Source of the DNA: Panacibacter ginsenosidivorans
Lineage (GTDB): Bacteria; Bacteroidota; Bacteroidia; Chitinophagales; Chitinophagaceae
Direction: 5' to 3'
Assembly: GCF_007971225.1 (NCBI RefSeq)
Contig: NZ_CP042435.1
Span: forward strand, 1,550,001 to 1,614,000
DNA: 64,000 bases
Shown: positions 9,115-16,964 of the stretch, in pieces
Layout of the letters: the number at the start of each line of letters is the position of its first letter
How positions within the stretch are numbered: position 1 is the first letter of the stretch
Program-made: the position numbers and the translations under genes
The notes under the pieces: generated by a model
The model's input: only the letters and a program-made list of their open reading frames with translations
Told to the model about the DNA's origin: nothing
The model's database searches: none

Positions 9115-9170
9115 GTACAAGTGAGTGACACAACAGGTGATGCCATAAAATTTTTATGCCGGTCACTAAA
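9115..9170 (+). repeat. Dispersed intergenic repeat, F copy (GTGACAC version)
   Basis: Core GTACAAGTGAGTGACACAAC at 9115-9134, followed by AGGTGATGCCATAAAA and a tail ending in ATGCCGGTCACTAAA. It sits 62 bp upstream of the endonuclease start and is the inverted partner of the copy at 8286. Confidence 0.95.
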
Positions 9171-9192
9171 AAAAATCAGGTTATAGTAAAAA

Positions 9193-9939
9193 TCAGCGGT
9201 AAGAAATTAGATTAAGTCTTATACCATAACTGTCGTTATCAAACTTAGCCGGAGGCGGGGTTGTTTGCCAGGTCCAATGGAGAAATTCTTTATATACAAG
9301 ACCTATGCCGTATGCATACACTTCTATGGAATAATTTCGTTGCTGGTAACTATTAGGATCAAAGTCTCCCGGCGGCGAAGTTTCATCTTCCTGCAAAACA
9401 GTAATTGTATTAGGCAGTTCACCCATTAACACCGTATAAGGCATTGCAGCGTTTTGATAAATATAATTCCAGCCATCCATGAATTGATATGAAGAGGATG
9501 CACTTCTTGTATCGATATAAGAATTTCCCTGCCAGTTGTAATCATTACGTAATGGCTCTTTAAGTTTTATAAACCGCAGATTGTTCTCATCCATTACTTC
9601 TACAGTATTGTCTTCGGGAGTTATGTAATAAGAGCCTATTGTTTTCCATGGTTGTGATTCCAGCGTATCGGTAATGGAACGGTAAACACGATAAGAAAGA
9701 CGACCTATGTTGTCTCTTATAGTATCAGCAATGCTGTCTCTTGCATGATAACTTTTTACTTCAAGTTCACTGCCGCCGGAAATAGGGATAAGTAATGAAT
9801 CTAATTTGTAAATAAAAACTTTGCCGGTTTGCAGGGGATAATAATCAGATAATGCAGGCAGGTTTACTGTTTCGGTTTGTTTAGCGCAAGACAGCAACAA
9901 CCATGACGTAGTAAAGAATGCAAACAGTATCTGCTTCAT
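9193..9939 (-). CDS. Hypothetical lipoprotein, 248 residues
   Basis: Start set at the ATG at 9939; the frame is open three codons further to a TTG. MKQILFAFFTTSWLLLSCAK is a lipoprotein signal with lipobox LLSC. The mature part begins with a segment common in Bacteroidota lipoproteins (LSDYYPLQTGKVFIYKLDS), followed by beta-rich sequence and alternating aromatic residues. There are no catalytic motifs. The SDYYPL-x-G-x-x-x-Y-x-L-D pattern recurs in uncharacterised surface lipoproteins, so an envelope role is all that can be said. It is probably transcribed separately from the small lipoprotein gene upstream, since a hairpin lies between them. Confidence 0.75.
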   Translation of the reverse strand: MKQILFAFFTTSWLLLSCAKQTETVNLPALSDYYPLQTGKVFIYKLDSLLIPISGGSELEVKSYHARDSIADTIRDNIGRLSYRVYRSITDTLESQPWKTIGSYYITPEDNTVEVMDENNLRFIKLKEPLRNDYNWQGNSYIDTRSASSSYQFMDGWNYIYQNAAMPYTVLMGELPNTITVLQEDETSPPGDFDPNSYQQRNYSIEVYAYGIGLVYKEFLHWTWQTTPPPAKFDNDSYGIRLNLISYR

Positions 9940-10029
9940 GCAACGCAAGATAAGGAAAGAAGATTTTGTAAAAATTTACCTGTATATAACGTATGAAGTA
10001 AAATAAAGAGTATATGACATTATCACAAA

Positions 10030-10080
10030 TAAAAAGTTCTCATTGAACAGCATTTATTATTAGCAGCTCAAGGAGAACTT
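10030..10080 (-). terminator. Probable terminator after the small lipoprotein gene
   Basis: AAGTTCTC (10034-10041) pairs with GAGAACTT (10073-10080), and the enclosed bases pair partly as well (GAGC/GTTC region). On the minus strand it is followed by TTTTATTTG. The large imperfect loop lowers confidence. Confidence 0.5.
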
Positions 10081-10098
10081 AACAGTTAGCCGACAAAT

Positions 10099-10332
10099 TC
10101 AATAGCCAGCTGTGCTGCTGGCTGCGGAACCATCATAGTTTCCACCGCCACCACACGTGTGGGTTGTGGCTGGTTGATTAGCAGCCGTGCTTCCGGCACT
10201 TGTACCAGGTTTTACAGTGGCAGCGCTTTTGTCGGTTTGCTTTGGTGGAACAACAGCCTTTTTGGAACAGCCTGCGACAACGAAAAGGCTCATTGTGCTA
10301 AAAGCAAGAACTACCAAAATATTTTTTCTCAT
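10099..10332 (-). CDS. Small Ser/Thr/Gly-rich lipoprotein, 77 residues
   Basis: MRKNILVVLAFSTMSLFVVAGCSKK is a lipoprotein signal (lipobox VAGC, Cys22). The mature part is short and low in complexity, rich in Ala, Ser, Thr and Gly, with one internal Cys in HTCGGGGNYDG. No domain is recognisable. Such tiny lipoproteins are common and poorly conserved in Bacteroidota. The signal peptide and intact frame make it a believable gene. Confidence 0.65.
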   Translation of the reverse strand: MRKNILVVLAFSTMSLFVVAGCSKKAVVPPKQTDKSAATVKPGTSAGSTAANQPATTHTCGGGGNYDGSAASSTAGY

Positions 10333-10548
10333 AAAATATTTATGTCTCTAAATTTAACGCTTCTTTTTGGTATGAGATAATTGGAGCGTGATTAAAATTA
10401 GAAGAAGCCGTATATAACTGTGCTGATCTTGGCTTTTTAAATGCTGAATAAAATTGTACAAAAAAAGTTTTACTTTATTGTCCGCTTATGTTTTAGTTAC
10501 CCGTCATTTTATTGATAAACACATTCAACAATTCAAAAAAAATTTATC

Positions 10549-10887
10549 ATGAAAGATTTTATGTTCATTTTCCGTAACACCACAGACAGACCTTCTGCCA
10601 CACCAGAAGAAATGCAAAGCAATATGCAGCTTTGGTTTGCATGGGTGGAAAAATTAAAAAACCAGGGCATTTATGTAGCCGGCGAGCCATTAACACCAGC
10701 CGGCAAAGTATTGAAAGGAAAACAAACTGTAATAACAGATGGTCCATTTGCTGAAAGCAAAGAAGTTGTGGGTGGCTTTTTTATTATTAAAGCCGATACA
10801 ATTGAGCAGGCTGCAGAACTTGCAAAGGATTGCCCCGACCTTCCCGGCAGCGGAACTGTTGAAGTGCGTGAAGTAATGAAAATGTAA
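10549..10887 (+). CDS. YciI-like (YCII/DGPF domain) protein
   Basis: 112 residues, a single dimeric alpha/beta barrel-like YCII domain. The diagnostic motif DGPFAESKE (around 64-72) is present, and the protein begins MKDFMFIFRN like others in this family. Its TAA overlaps the ATG of the next gene by one base (TAATG at 10885-10889), so the two are translationally coupled. Across bacteria, DGPF-domain genes commonly sit just before ECF sigma factors of this kind and are thought to act in the same regulatory unit. The molecular activity is not established. Confidence 0.9.
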   Translation: MKDFMFIFRNTTDRPSATPEEMQSNMQLWFAWVEKLKNQGIYVAGEPLTPAGKVLKGKQTVITDGPFAESKEVVGGFFIIKADTIEQAAELAKDCPDLPGSGTVEVREVMKM

Positions 10888-12167
10888 TGCAGGAAGATCC
10901 ATCAAATGAAATTTTAGTAGATCATCTTTTCCGCCACGAAGCGGGAAAGATGATTGCTGTGCTTACACGTTTATTTGGTATGCACAATCTTTCTATGGCT
11001 GAAGATGTAGTGCAGGATGCATTTCTAAAAGCTACACAAACATGGAAATTTAAAACTGTACCCGATAACCCTTCTGCGTGGTTAATGCAAGTCGCAAAAA
11101 ATAAAGCACTGGATATTTTACGCAGAAAAAATGTTGCCGATCACTATTCTCTAGAACTCTCCACTCAACTACAGGAAGCAACAGGTAATTATGTTGACCA
11201 GGTTTTTCTTGACACAGAAATTGAAGACAGTCAGTTGCAATTGATATTCGCTTGTTGTCATCCTTCATTAAAAGAAGAAGATAAGGTTGCATTGACATTG
11301 AAAACTGTTTCGGGTTTTGGTGTAAAAGAAATTGCGAATGCTTTGCTTACGCAGGAAGAAACGATTCAAAAAAGAATATACAGAGCAAAACAATTTATAC
11401 AGCAAAATAATATTGAGCTTGAAATACCTACCGGAAAAGCATTACAGCAAAGACTTGATACAGTACATACAGTTTTATATTTAATTTTCAATGAAGGTTA
11501 TAATGCTAGCAAATCTGATGAACTGATAAGAAAGGATATTTGTGCAGAAGCCATGCGTTTATGTTTGTTATTGTGCGAACATAAAACTGTTACACATCCT
11601 GCATCTTTTGCGCTGCTTGCCTTGATGTGTTTCCAGGCTTCAAGATTTGAAAGCAGGCTTGATAAAAATAATACCATCATTCTTTTGCAACAACAGGACA
11701 GAAGTTCGTGGAATCGTGAACTGATAGATCGTGGTTATTATTATTTAAATAAATCTTCTTCGGGCGAAAACATCACGGTCTATCATATAGAATCTGCTAT
11801 TGCTGCAGAACATTGTCTTGCAAAAAATTTTGCGTCAACAAATTTTACACGATTGTTGCACCTGTACAATATGCTTTATCAAATGAAGCCCACGCCCATT
11901 GTGCAAATGAACAAAGCCATCGTGCTTTCTTACACAGGAAAAACAAAAGAGGCTATTGAACTGATGCGTTCAATAGAAGGCATTGAACTTTTATTGAAGA
12001 CTCAATATATGTTCAACGCTGTGCTTGGTGAGTTACATATAAGAAATAACCAGTCACAACAAGCTACAGATTATTTAGAAAAAGCTCTACAGCTTACACA
12101 AAGTGATGCAGAAAAAAAATTGTTGAAAGAGAAGATCAACACATTACGCAGTATACAATGGTCATAA
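10887..12167 (+). CDS. ECF RNA polymerase sigma factor with C-terminal DUF6596/TPR-like extension
   Basis: 426 residues, over twice the length of a minimal ECF sigma. Region sigma-2 (about 10-80) contains the helix EDVVQDAFLKATQTWKF and DNPSAWLMQVAKNKALDILRR. Sigma-4 (about 125-180) contains FGVKEIANALLTQEETIQKRIYRAKQFI. The long C-terminal part (about 185-425) has the DUF6596 pattern (LYLIFNEGYNAS) and TPR-like helices, probably a sensory or self-regulating module. No anti-sigma gene is adjacent. The gene starts inside the stop codon of the YciI gene, so both should be expressed together. Target promoters are unknown. Confidence 0.92.
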   Translation: MQEDPSNEILVDHLFRHEAGKMIAVLTRLFGMHNLSMAEDVVQDAFLKATQTWKFKTVPDNPSAWLMQVAKNKALDILRRKNVADHYSLELSTQLQEATGNYVDQVFLDTEIEDSQLQLIFACCHPSLKEEDKVALTLKTVSGFGVKEIANALLTQEETIQKRIYRAKQFIQQNNIELEIPTGKALQQRLDTVHTVLYLIFNEGYNASKSDELIRKDICAEAMRLCLLLCEHKTVTHPASFALLALMCFQASRFESRLDKNNTIILLQQQDRSSWNRELIDRGYYYLNKSSSGENITVYHIESAIAAEHCLAKNFASTNFTRLLHLYNMLYQMKPTPIVQMNKAIVLSYTGKTKEAIELMRSIEGIELLLKTQYMFNAVLGELHIRNNQSQQATDYLEKALQLTQSDAEKKLLKEKINTLRSIQWS

Positions 12168-12170
12168 AAT

Positions 12171-12225
12171 TTTTAACCCAGCTAAAGCATTTCAATTAAG
12201 CTTTGCTTGCGTCGCACTCTTGTAC
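12171..12225 (-). repeat. Dispersed intergenic repeat, R copy
   Basis: Core TTGCGTCGCACTCTTGTAC at 12207-12225 with tail AACCCAGCTAAAGCATTTC. It fills most of the 83 bp gap between the convergent sigma factor and coaD genes. Confidence 0.95.
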
Positions 12226-12250
12226 TGTTAGAAATAAATGCTGCAAATAA

Positions 12251-12721
12251 CTAATATCCCTTTAATGTTTTTATCACGGCTCCTGGTAAAAATGGAGATG
12301 CATCTCCATGATGTCTTAAAATATCTCTTACAATCGTAGAAGCAACTGATGTATATTGAGGCTCGCCGGTCAGAAAAACTGTTTCCACACTCCTGTCTAA
12401 AGTGCGGTTAGCATCTGCAATGGTTTTTTCATATTCAAAATCACTTACGAAACGAATACCGCGTAATATAAAATTTGCTCCTATTGTTTTGCAGTAATTT
12501 ACTGTCAATCCATCATAAGTATGTACTTCGATCTTTGGTTCGTCTTTATAAATATCCCGGAACCATTGCATCCGTTGCTCTGCAGAGAACATTGGTTCTT
12601 TTGATGGATTAATACCAATGCCTACAATGATCTTATCAAACAATGGCAATGCACGATTGATAATATCTGTATGACCAAGCGTTACAGGATCGAATGTGCC
12701 GGGAAAAAGACATACTCTCAT
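12251..12721 (-). CDS. coaD: Pantetheine-phosphate adenylyltransferase
   Basis: 156 residues from the ATG at 12721. The frame runs upstream to 12778, but that part covers simple-sequence and repeat DNA. It converts 4'-phosphopantetheine and ATP to dephospho-CoA, the penultimate step of coenzyme A synthesis, in the cytoplasm. The nucleotidyltransferase signature GTFDPVTLGH (8-17) and the ISSxxVR-like segment (ASTIVRDIL) are present. Length and order match the bacterial CoaD family. It sits alone between an R and an F copy of the dispersed repeat. Confidence 0.97.
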   Translation of the reverse strand: MRVCLFPGTFDPVTLGHTDIINRALPLFDKIIVGIGINPSKEPMFSAEQRMQWFRDIYKDEPKIEVHTYDGLTVNYCKTIGANFILRGIRFVSDFEYEKTIADANRTLDRSVETVFLTGEPQYTSVASTIVRDILRHHGDASPFLPGAVIKTLKGY

Positions 12722-12756
12722 GATTTCGGATTTTAGATTGCAGATTTCGGATTGCT
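12722..12756. repeat. Imperfect short repeat (GATTTCGGATT-type)
   Basis: Directly upstream of coaD, GATTTCGGATT (12723-12733) recurs as GATTTCGGATT about 20 bp on (12743-12753), with TAGATTGCA between. This resembles AAATCTGAAATC-type spacer repeats seen in many AT-rich genomes. No function is evident. Confidence 0.5.
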
Positions 12757-12772
12757 CATTATTGCTCGGAAC

Positions 12773-12828
12773 GTACAAGTGAGTGACACAACAGGCGATG
12801 CCATGAAAACAAAAGTCCGTTACATAAA
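12773..12828 (+). repeat. Dispersed intergenic repeat, F copy (GTGACAC version)
   Basis: Core GTACAAGTGAGTGACACAAC at 12773-12792, then AGGCGATGCCATGAAAAC and a tail ending GTTACATAAAA. It separates coaD from pyrB, both minus strand. Confidence 0.95.
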
Positions 12829-12829
12829 A

Positions 12830-13756
12830 TTAATTCTCCCTGTTCGCTAATAAATACAACACAGCCATGCGAACTGCAACACCGTTTTCTACCTGGTTAA
12901 GAATGATGCTGTGCGGACCATCGGCAACATCGCTGTCTAATTCCACGCCGCGATTGATTGGACCCGGATGCATGATCACAATTTCTTTGTTGAGTTTATC
13001 AAGCATGCTGCGTTTAATGCCGTATGCAAGATTGTATTCACGCAACGAAGAGAACAATGGTTGGTTCTGACGTTCCAATTGTATGCGCAATACATTCGCA
13101 ACGTCGCACCACTGCAACGCTTCCATTACATTGTAGGTAACATTTACGCCATGTGCTTCTTTTATATATTTTGGAATAAGTGTTGGGGGACCAGCAACAA
13201 GAATTTCTGCACCCATTTTTTTGAGTAAATAAATATTACTTTGAGCAACACGGCTGTGCATAACATCTCCTATGATCGCAACTTTTAAGCCCTCAAGGGT
13301 TCCTTTTTTTTCAGTCATGGAAAATGCATCAAGCAAGCCTTGTGTAGGATGCTCATTGATGCCATCGCCTGCATTTACAATTGCTGCCGGAATATGTTTT
13401 GCAAGAAAGTGCGGCGCACCACTGGCGCTATGGCGCATTACCACCATATCTACTTTCATGCTGAGAATATTATTCACTGTATCAAGTAACGTCTCTCCTT
13501 TTGCAGCGGATGAAGTGCTTGCGGCAAAGTTGAGTGTATCTGCAGAAAGCCTGCGTTCTGCCAGTTCAAAACTCATACGTGTACGTGTAGAGTTTTCATA
13601 AAAAAGATTTACGATAGTAACATCTCTTAACGATGGTACTTTTTTTACTGGGCGCTGTAAAACTTCTTTGAATTGCTGTGCTGTGGAAAGAATAAGCTGT
13701 ATATCTTCCTTCGTGAGGTCTTTGATACCGAGCAGATGTCGAGTAGAAAGTTTCAT
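12830..13756 (-). CDS. pyrB: Aspartate carbamoyltransferase catalytic subunit
   Basis: 308 residues, the standard length. It joins carbamoyl phosphate to aspartate, the first committed step of pyrimidine synthesis. The carbamoyl-phosphate site STRTRMSFE (56-64), the HPTQGLLD motif and the C-terminal HPGPINRGVE are all present. The gene follows pyrR on the same strand with an 81 bp gap, a common regulator-target pairing. No regulatory subunit gene (pyrI) is adjacent, as is usual for enzymes partnered with PyrR. Confidence 0.98.
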   Translation of the reverse strand: MKLSTRHLLGIKDLTKEDIQLILSTAQQFKEVLQRPVKKVPSLRDVTIVNLFYENSTRTRMSFELAERRLSADTLNFAASTSSAAKGETLLDTVNNILSMKVDMVVMRHSASGAPHFLAKHIPAAIVNAGDGINEHPTQGLLDAFSMTEKKGTLEGLKVAIIGDVMHSRVAQSNIYLLKKMGAEILVAGPPTLIPKYIKEAHGVNVTYNVMEALQWCDVANVLRIQLERQNQPLFSSLREYNLAYGIKRSMLDKLNKEIVIMHPGPINRGVELDSDVADGPHSIILNQVENGVAVRMAVLYLLANREN

Positions 13757-13837
13757 TAAAAAGCGAAGATATAAGAATGTTTCGAGTTTACAGTTTTGAG
13801 TTTTTTATGTTGAAATTTTTGTGTATAAATTTTCTAA

Positions 13838-14359
13838 TTATATAAGCACAACATCATCCACACCATCTTTTTCTTTCCAGTGCACCAGAACTTTTTGCGA
13901 GGGAAACGTATCTATTGTTCGGCCCACATAATCTGCGTGAATGGGTAATTCACGGCTGAAGCGGCGGTCTATTAATACGCATAGTTCAACTTTTGCAGGC
14001 CGTCCAAAATCCAGCAATGCATCCAGTGCTGCACGAATGGTTCTACCCGTCCACAACACGTCATCAATGATCACCACGCTTTTGTTTTCAATGCTGAAAG
14101 AAATGTCTGTTTTGTTGGCTATCTTAAGTTCCTTGCGCACATCATCGCGGTAAAAAGTGATATCGAGTTTGCCGTATCTAATTTTTGCAGGGTCAATTAA
14201 AGCTTTTAGTTCATTCACAATGCGGTCGCTTACATAAATACCGCGTGGTTGTATACCAATGATCACTGTATCATTTAGTTCAAGATGATTTTCAAGAATA
14301 TTATGTGCCAGTCTTTTTATACTTAATGCAACCTGTTGCTGAGACAAAATAGATTTCAA
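13838..14359 (-). CDS. pyrR: Bifunctional pyr operon regulator / uracil phosphoribosyltransferase
   Basis: 173 residues. The PRPP-binding loop VVIIDDVLWTGRTIRAALD (about 95-113) and the N-terminal GIQPRGIY segment identify PyrR. In many bacteria PyrR binds pyr mRNA to control attenuation and also salvages uracil. It lies upstream of pyrB on the same strand. I could not identify a PyrR-type RNA hairpin with a terminator in the 81 bp between the genes, so RNA-based control of pyrB here is only presumed from the family. Confidence 0.96.
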   Translation of the reverse strand: MKSILSQQQVALSIKRLAHNILENHLELNDTVIIGIQPRGIYVSDRIVNELKALIDPAKIRYGKLDITFYRDDVRKELKIANKTDISFSIENKSVVIIDDVLWTGRTIRAALDALLDFGRPAKVELCVLIDRRFSRELPIHADYVGRTIDTFPSQKVLVHWKEKDGVDDVVLI

Positions 14360-14429
14360 TGCAGTTCAATTTTGCACTAAAATAAAGCATTCAGGTACAC
14401 TTACAAAAAAGACAATTTGGAGATATATT

Positions 14430-14483
14430 TTGAGCCAGGCAATAAAGCTGATATTGAGCTTTCATTGCGTCGCACTCTTGTAC
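14430..14483 (-). repeat. Dispersed intergenic repeat, R copy
   Basis: Core TTGCGTCGCACTCTTGTAC at 14465-14483 with tail GAGCCAGGCAATAAAGC. It lies between the pyrR start and the DinB gene end. Confidence 0.95.
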
Positions 14484-14496
14484 TGTGTGAATAATA

Positions 14497-14575
14497 TTGA
14501 GCAGAGAAAACCGCAGAGCCCGGAGACAAAAGAAAATTCGTATTATCTCTCCGCCTTTGCGCCTCAGCGGTTATT
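14497..14575. repeat. Degenerate GCGCAAAGGCGGAGAG-type repeat pair
   Basis: GCAGAGAAAACCGCAGAGCC (from about 14500) and, on the opposite strand, CGCTGAGGCGCAAAGGCG (14549-14567) form an imperfect inverted pair reaching the end of the DinB gene. Similar CTCTGCGTC/CTTTGCGG strings occur at 48116 and, more weakly, near 51000. This is a second, less conserved intergenic repeat type. Confidence 0.5.
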
Positions 14576-15085
14576 ATTTTGTTTTAAAACTTTTACAGTT
14601 ACAAGTAACTGACCGGTATGCCGCATGGTATGTTCTGCCGCATGAAATAATAGTCCCACTACAGTTGAAGGTAATTGCTTACGACCAACACCACGAAAAC
14701 CTGTTAACGTGTTTTCATTTGTTGAGCTTAATTGTTTAAGCGAAAGATCAACTTGCTTATTAAAATTTTCCAGCAGCATAGCAGTGTTGATTGCACTATC
14801 TTCTTTCCCTTCTGCTACCAAATAATCTAATTGCTGCTGGTCTAACTGTTCTGCTTTTGCATAAGTAAAAAGCCTGTCAAGCACACCAGTTAAATGTTGC
14901 AAATGAAAAGCAACCGAGGCATTACCTGCAGGCTTTTCCCATAATAATTCAGGTGGAAAATTTCGCATCATTTCATTTATTTCATCTCTGGCCTGCAATA
15001 GTGCGTGGGCAACAGGCTGCAATAATGCGGGAATATTTTCAATAGGACCACGCATCCAATATTCAGGTTGTTTTGTAGTTGTCAT
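14564..15085 (-). CDS. DinB family protein
   Basis: 173 residues from MTTTKQPEYW; the frame is open to an ATG at 15109 that overlaps the upstream stop by 8 bp, which could be the true start by coupling. DinB-fold proteins are four-helix bundles with three His metal ligands. Candidates are in FHLQHLTGVLDRL (about 77-89) and in LLFHAAEHTMRHTGQLL near the C-terminus. Members include bacillithiol transferases and uncharacterised stress proteins. It follows the reductase-like gene directly, so the two probably form an operon. Confidence 0.88.
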   Translation of the reverse strand: MTTTKQPEYWMRGPIENIPALLQPVAHALLQARDEINEMMRNFPPELLWEKPAGNASVAFHLQHLTGVLDRLFTYAKAEQLDQQQLDYLVAEGKEDSAINTAMLLENFNKQVDLSLKQLSSTNENTLTGFRGVGRKQLPSTVVGLLFHAAEHTMRHTGQLLVTVKVLKQNNNR

Positions 15086-15101
15086 AATAATTTGTTTATG
15101 A

Positions 15102-16148
15102 TTATTCATATTCTATCACAACATCGCCGCCTACAGGATAAGCCTGGCAAACCAATACACAACCTTTTGCAATTTCATCATCGGTGAGTACTTCATTGTA
15201 AGCCATCCATACTTTGCCGCTGGTGCATTTTGCTGTACAACTGCCACAGCGACCTGCTTCACAACTATAAGGCAGCATAATATTTTGTGATTTTGCTACA
15301 GCTAAGATCGTTGATGGATATTGAACAGAAAGTTCATATTCTGTATGCCCAATGTGAATAGTTGCGTTATGCTTACCGGTATCAGGCGGAACTGGTTTTA
15401 CAATTCTTGGTAAGGTGCTGAATTGTTCTTTATAAATACTTTTCATTGGAACTCCATAAGATAACAAGGTTATTTGTATCATTAACATGTAATCAAAAGG
15501 ACCGCACATATAGAACAAAGCATTGTTTGCTTCTACTTTGTATTTTTTTAAAAGAATATTCAAAAGATAATTGCTCAATCTTGCTTTATGAATATTAATA
15601 TTGTCGCTAAAGAGAAATTCAATTTTAAAACGATCAGAATGTTGCTTTTGCAGGAATTGCAATGCTTCAAAAAAGATCACATCATTTTCATGACGATTGC
15701 TGTAAATGAGTGTTATGGACACATCATTCCATTTTTGCAATGCGGCCCTTATCAATGTATAAACAGGCGTGATGCCACTTCCTGCAGCGAGAAAGAGTAT
15801 CTGTTTTATGTTAGCTGGTTTCTCTTTGGGAAGTATAAAAAAACCAGATATGCCTGTTGTATAGAATTCATCTCCGTTTAACACATGATCCAGCATGTAA
15901 CGGGAATATTCTCCGTTTACTACTCTTTTAACAGTAATGCTTAAAAAATTTTCCTGTAAAGGATTTGAGGTAAGTGAAAATGATCTTCTTTTTTCTGTGC
16001 CCGTATTATAAAAAAGTAAGGTAATGAATTGTCCGGGCTGGTAGTGAGGTTGCCAACCATTGAGTGGTTGTAATACAAAAGTTTTTGTCAAAGCTGTTTC
16101 AACGATAATATCTGCCACTTTCACTTTTTGAAGCACTGAAGTATCCAT
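15102..16148 (-). CDS. Ferredoxin-NADP-reductase-like oxidoreductase with C-terminal 2Fe-2S domain
   Basis: 348 residues. An FAD-binding barrel (about 1-100) contains the flavin motif RRSFSLTSNP (54-63). A nucleotide-binding domain (about 110-240) contains FLAAGSGITPVYTLI and MCGPFDYML. A plant-type ferredoxin domain (about 265-348) has ligands Cys296, Cys301, Cys304 and Cys334 (CEAGRCGSC...C). The layout matches PaaE/HmpX-type reductases that pass electrons from NAD(P)H to an oxygenase or other partner. No oxygenase gene is nearby, so the partner is unknown. It is cotranscribed with the DinB gene. Confidence 0.93.
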   Translation of the reverse strand: MDTSVLQKVKVADIIVETALTKTFVLQPLNGWQPHYQPGQFITLLFYNTGTEKRRSFSLTSNPLQENFLSITVKRVVNGEYSRYMLDHVLNGDEFYTTGISGFFILPKEKPANIKQILFLAAGSGITPVYTLIRAALQKWNDVSITLIYSNRHENDVIFFEALQFLQKQHSDRFKIEFLFSDNINIHKARLSNYLLNILLKKYKVEANNALFYMCGPFDYMLMIQITLLSYGVPMKSIYKEQFSTLPRIVKPVPPDTGKHNATIHIGHTEYELSVQYPSTILAVAKSQNIMLPYSCEAGRCGSCTAKCTSGKVWMAYNEVLTDDEIAKGCVLVCQAYPVGGDVVIEYE

Positions 16149-16244
16149 AAAAATGAAAATAAGATTTACCTGTTATTTATCCATAAAGAGCGCAAACATT
16201 TCATTGTGAAATAAATTATTCGCCTGGCTGCTATTTTGAAAGGC

Positions 16245-16300
16245 GTAGAAGTGAGTGACACAACTAAGCTTAATAGCTGCACTACAGCTAAGTACATAAA
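16245..16300 (+). repeat. Dispersed intergenic repeat, F copy (GTGACAC version)
   Basis: Core GTAGAAGTGAGTGACACAAC at 16245-16264. The tail ends AGCTAAGTACATAAA, with GTAC at 16292, exactly 47 bp from the core GTAG. Confidence 0.93.
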
Positions 16301-16326
16301 TAAAAATCCCGCCATTACAGCGGGAT
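16301..16326 (-). terminator. Intrinsic terminator of the DsbA-like gene
   Basis: ATCCCGC (16306-16312) pairs with GCGGGAT (16320-16326), loop of 7. On the minus strand a TTTTTATTTATG tract follows. It begins 5 bp after the gene's stop. Confidence 0.88.
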
Positions 16327-16330
16327 AATC

Positions 16331-16900
16331 TTATGCTACTTGTTTTTGCGTTGTTTTCTTTTTTGATTTCTTCAATGCTGCATCGATAGCCGCACTTATG
16401 TTTGCATAAGTTGGTTTGCCCTGCAACGGTTCATCGTTGATGAAGAAGGCTGGTAACTCTTTTACACCGCGGTCAATACCCTCTTTAAGATCGTCCTGTA
16501 CATGCCATCCGTAAGTTCCATTTACAAGGTCTGTAAGGAAATTCTTATTACTGATGCCGACTTCTTTTGAGTGAAGTTTTAAGCTGATGGTTCCAAGATT
16601 GCGACGGTTGTTAAACATTTCATTGTGCATTTCCCAAAACTTACCTTCCTGAACAGCGGCAACTGCAGCTTCTGCTGCTTTCATGCTACGCTGGTGAATT
16701 CTTGTAAGAGGGAAATGACGAAAATTAAATTTTACCTTACCATCGTAATCCTGCAAAACCTGTTTCACCACTTCATTTGCCTTGGCGCAATCCTCATTTT
16801 CATATTCACCAAACTCCATGATTGTTACAGGAGCATCGCTGCTACCTACAAATACTTTTTTAGGGTCTATGATTTCTACTACCTCTTTTTTAAATGCCAT
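16331..16900 (-). CDS. DsbA/thioredoxin-fold protein lacking the CXXC nucleophile
   Basis: 189 residues from the ATG at 16900, which has an unusually clear Shine-Dalgarno (AAGGAG) just upstream. The longer frame to 17065 overlaps clpB and is not credible. The fold is the DsbA-like thioredoxin type often fused to or found with NhaA (APVTIMEFGEYENEDCAKANEVVKQ; cis-Pro region KELPAFFIND). Where active members have CPYC, this protein has Asn35-Glu-Asp-Cys38, so only the second cysteine remains. No signal peptide is present. Disulfide exchange by the usual route therefore seems impossible; a chaperone or binding role is conceivable. It lies 64 bp downstream of clpB. Confidence 0.85.
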   Translation of the reverse strand: MAFKKEVVEIIDPKKVFVGSSDAPVTIMEFGEYENEDCAKANEVVKQVLQDYDGKVKFNFRHFPLTRIHQRSMKAAEAAVAAVQEGKFWEMHNEMFNNRRNLGTISLKLHSKEVGISNKNFLTDLVNGTYGWHVQDDLKEGIDRGVKELPAFFINDEPLQGKPTYANISAAIDAALKKSKKKTTQKQVA

Positions 16901-16930
16901 AACTAACTCCTTTTCTTTGTTTTGATATGA

Positions 16931-16962
16931 AAACAAATGCCATCGCGATGCGATGGCACTGT
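16931..16962 (-). terminator. Intrinsic terminator of clpB
   Basis: TGCCATCGC (16938-16946) pairs with GCGATGGCA (16950-16958) around GAT. A T-rich stretch follows on the minus strand (TTTGTTTTC). It suggests that clpB and the DsbA-like gene are at least partly separate transcripts. Confidence 0.8.
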
Positions 16963-16964
16963 AT

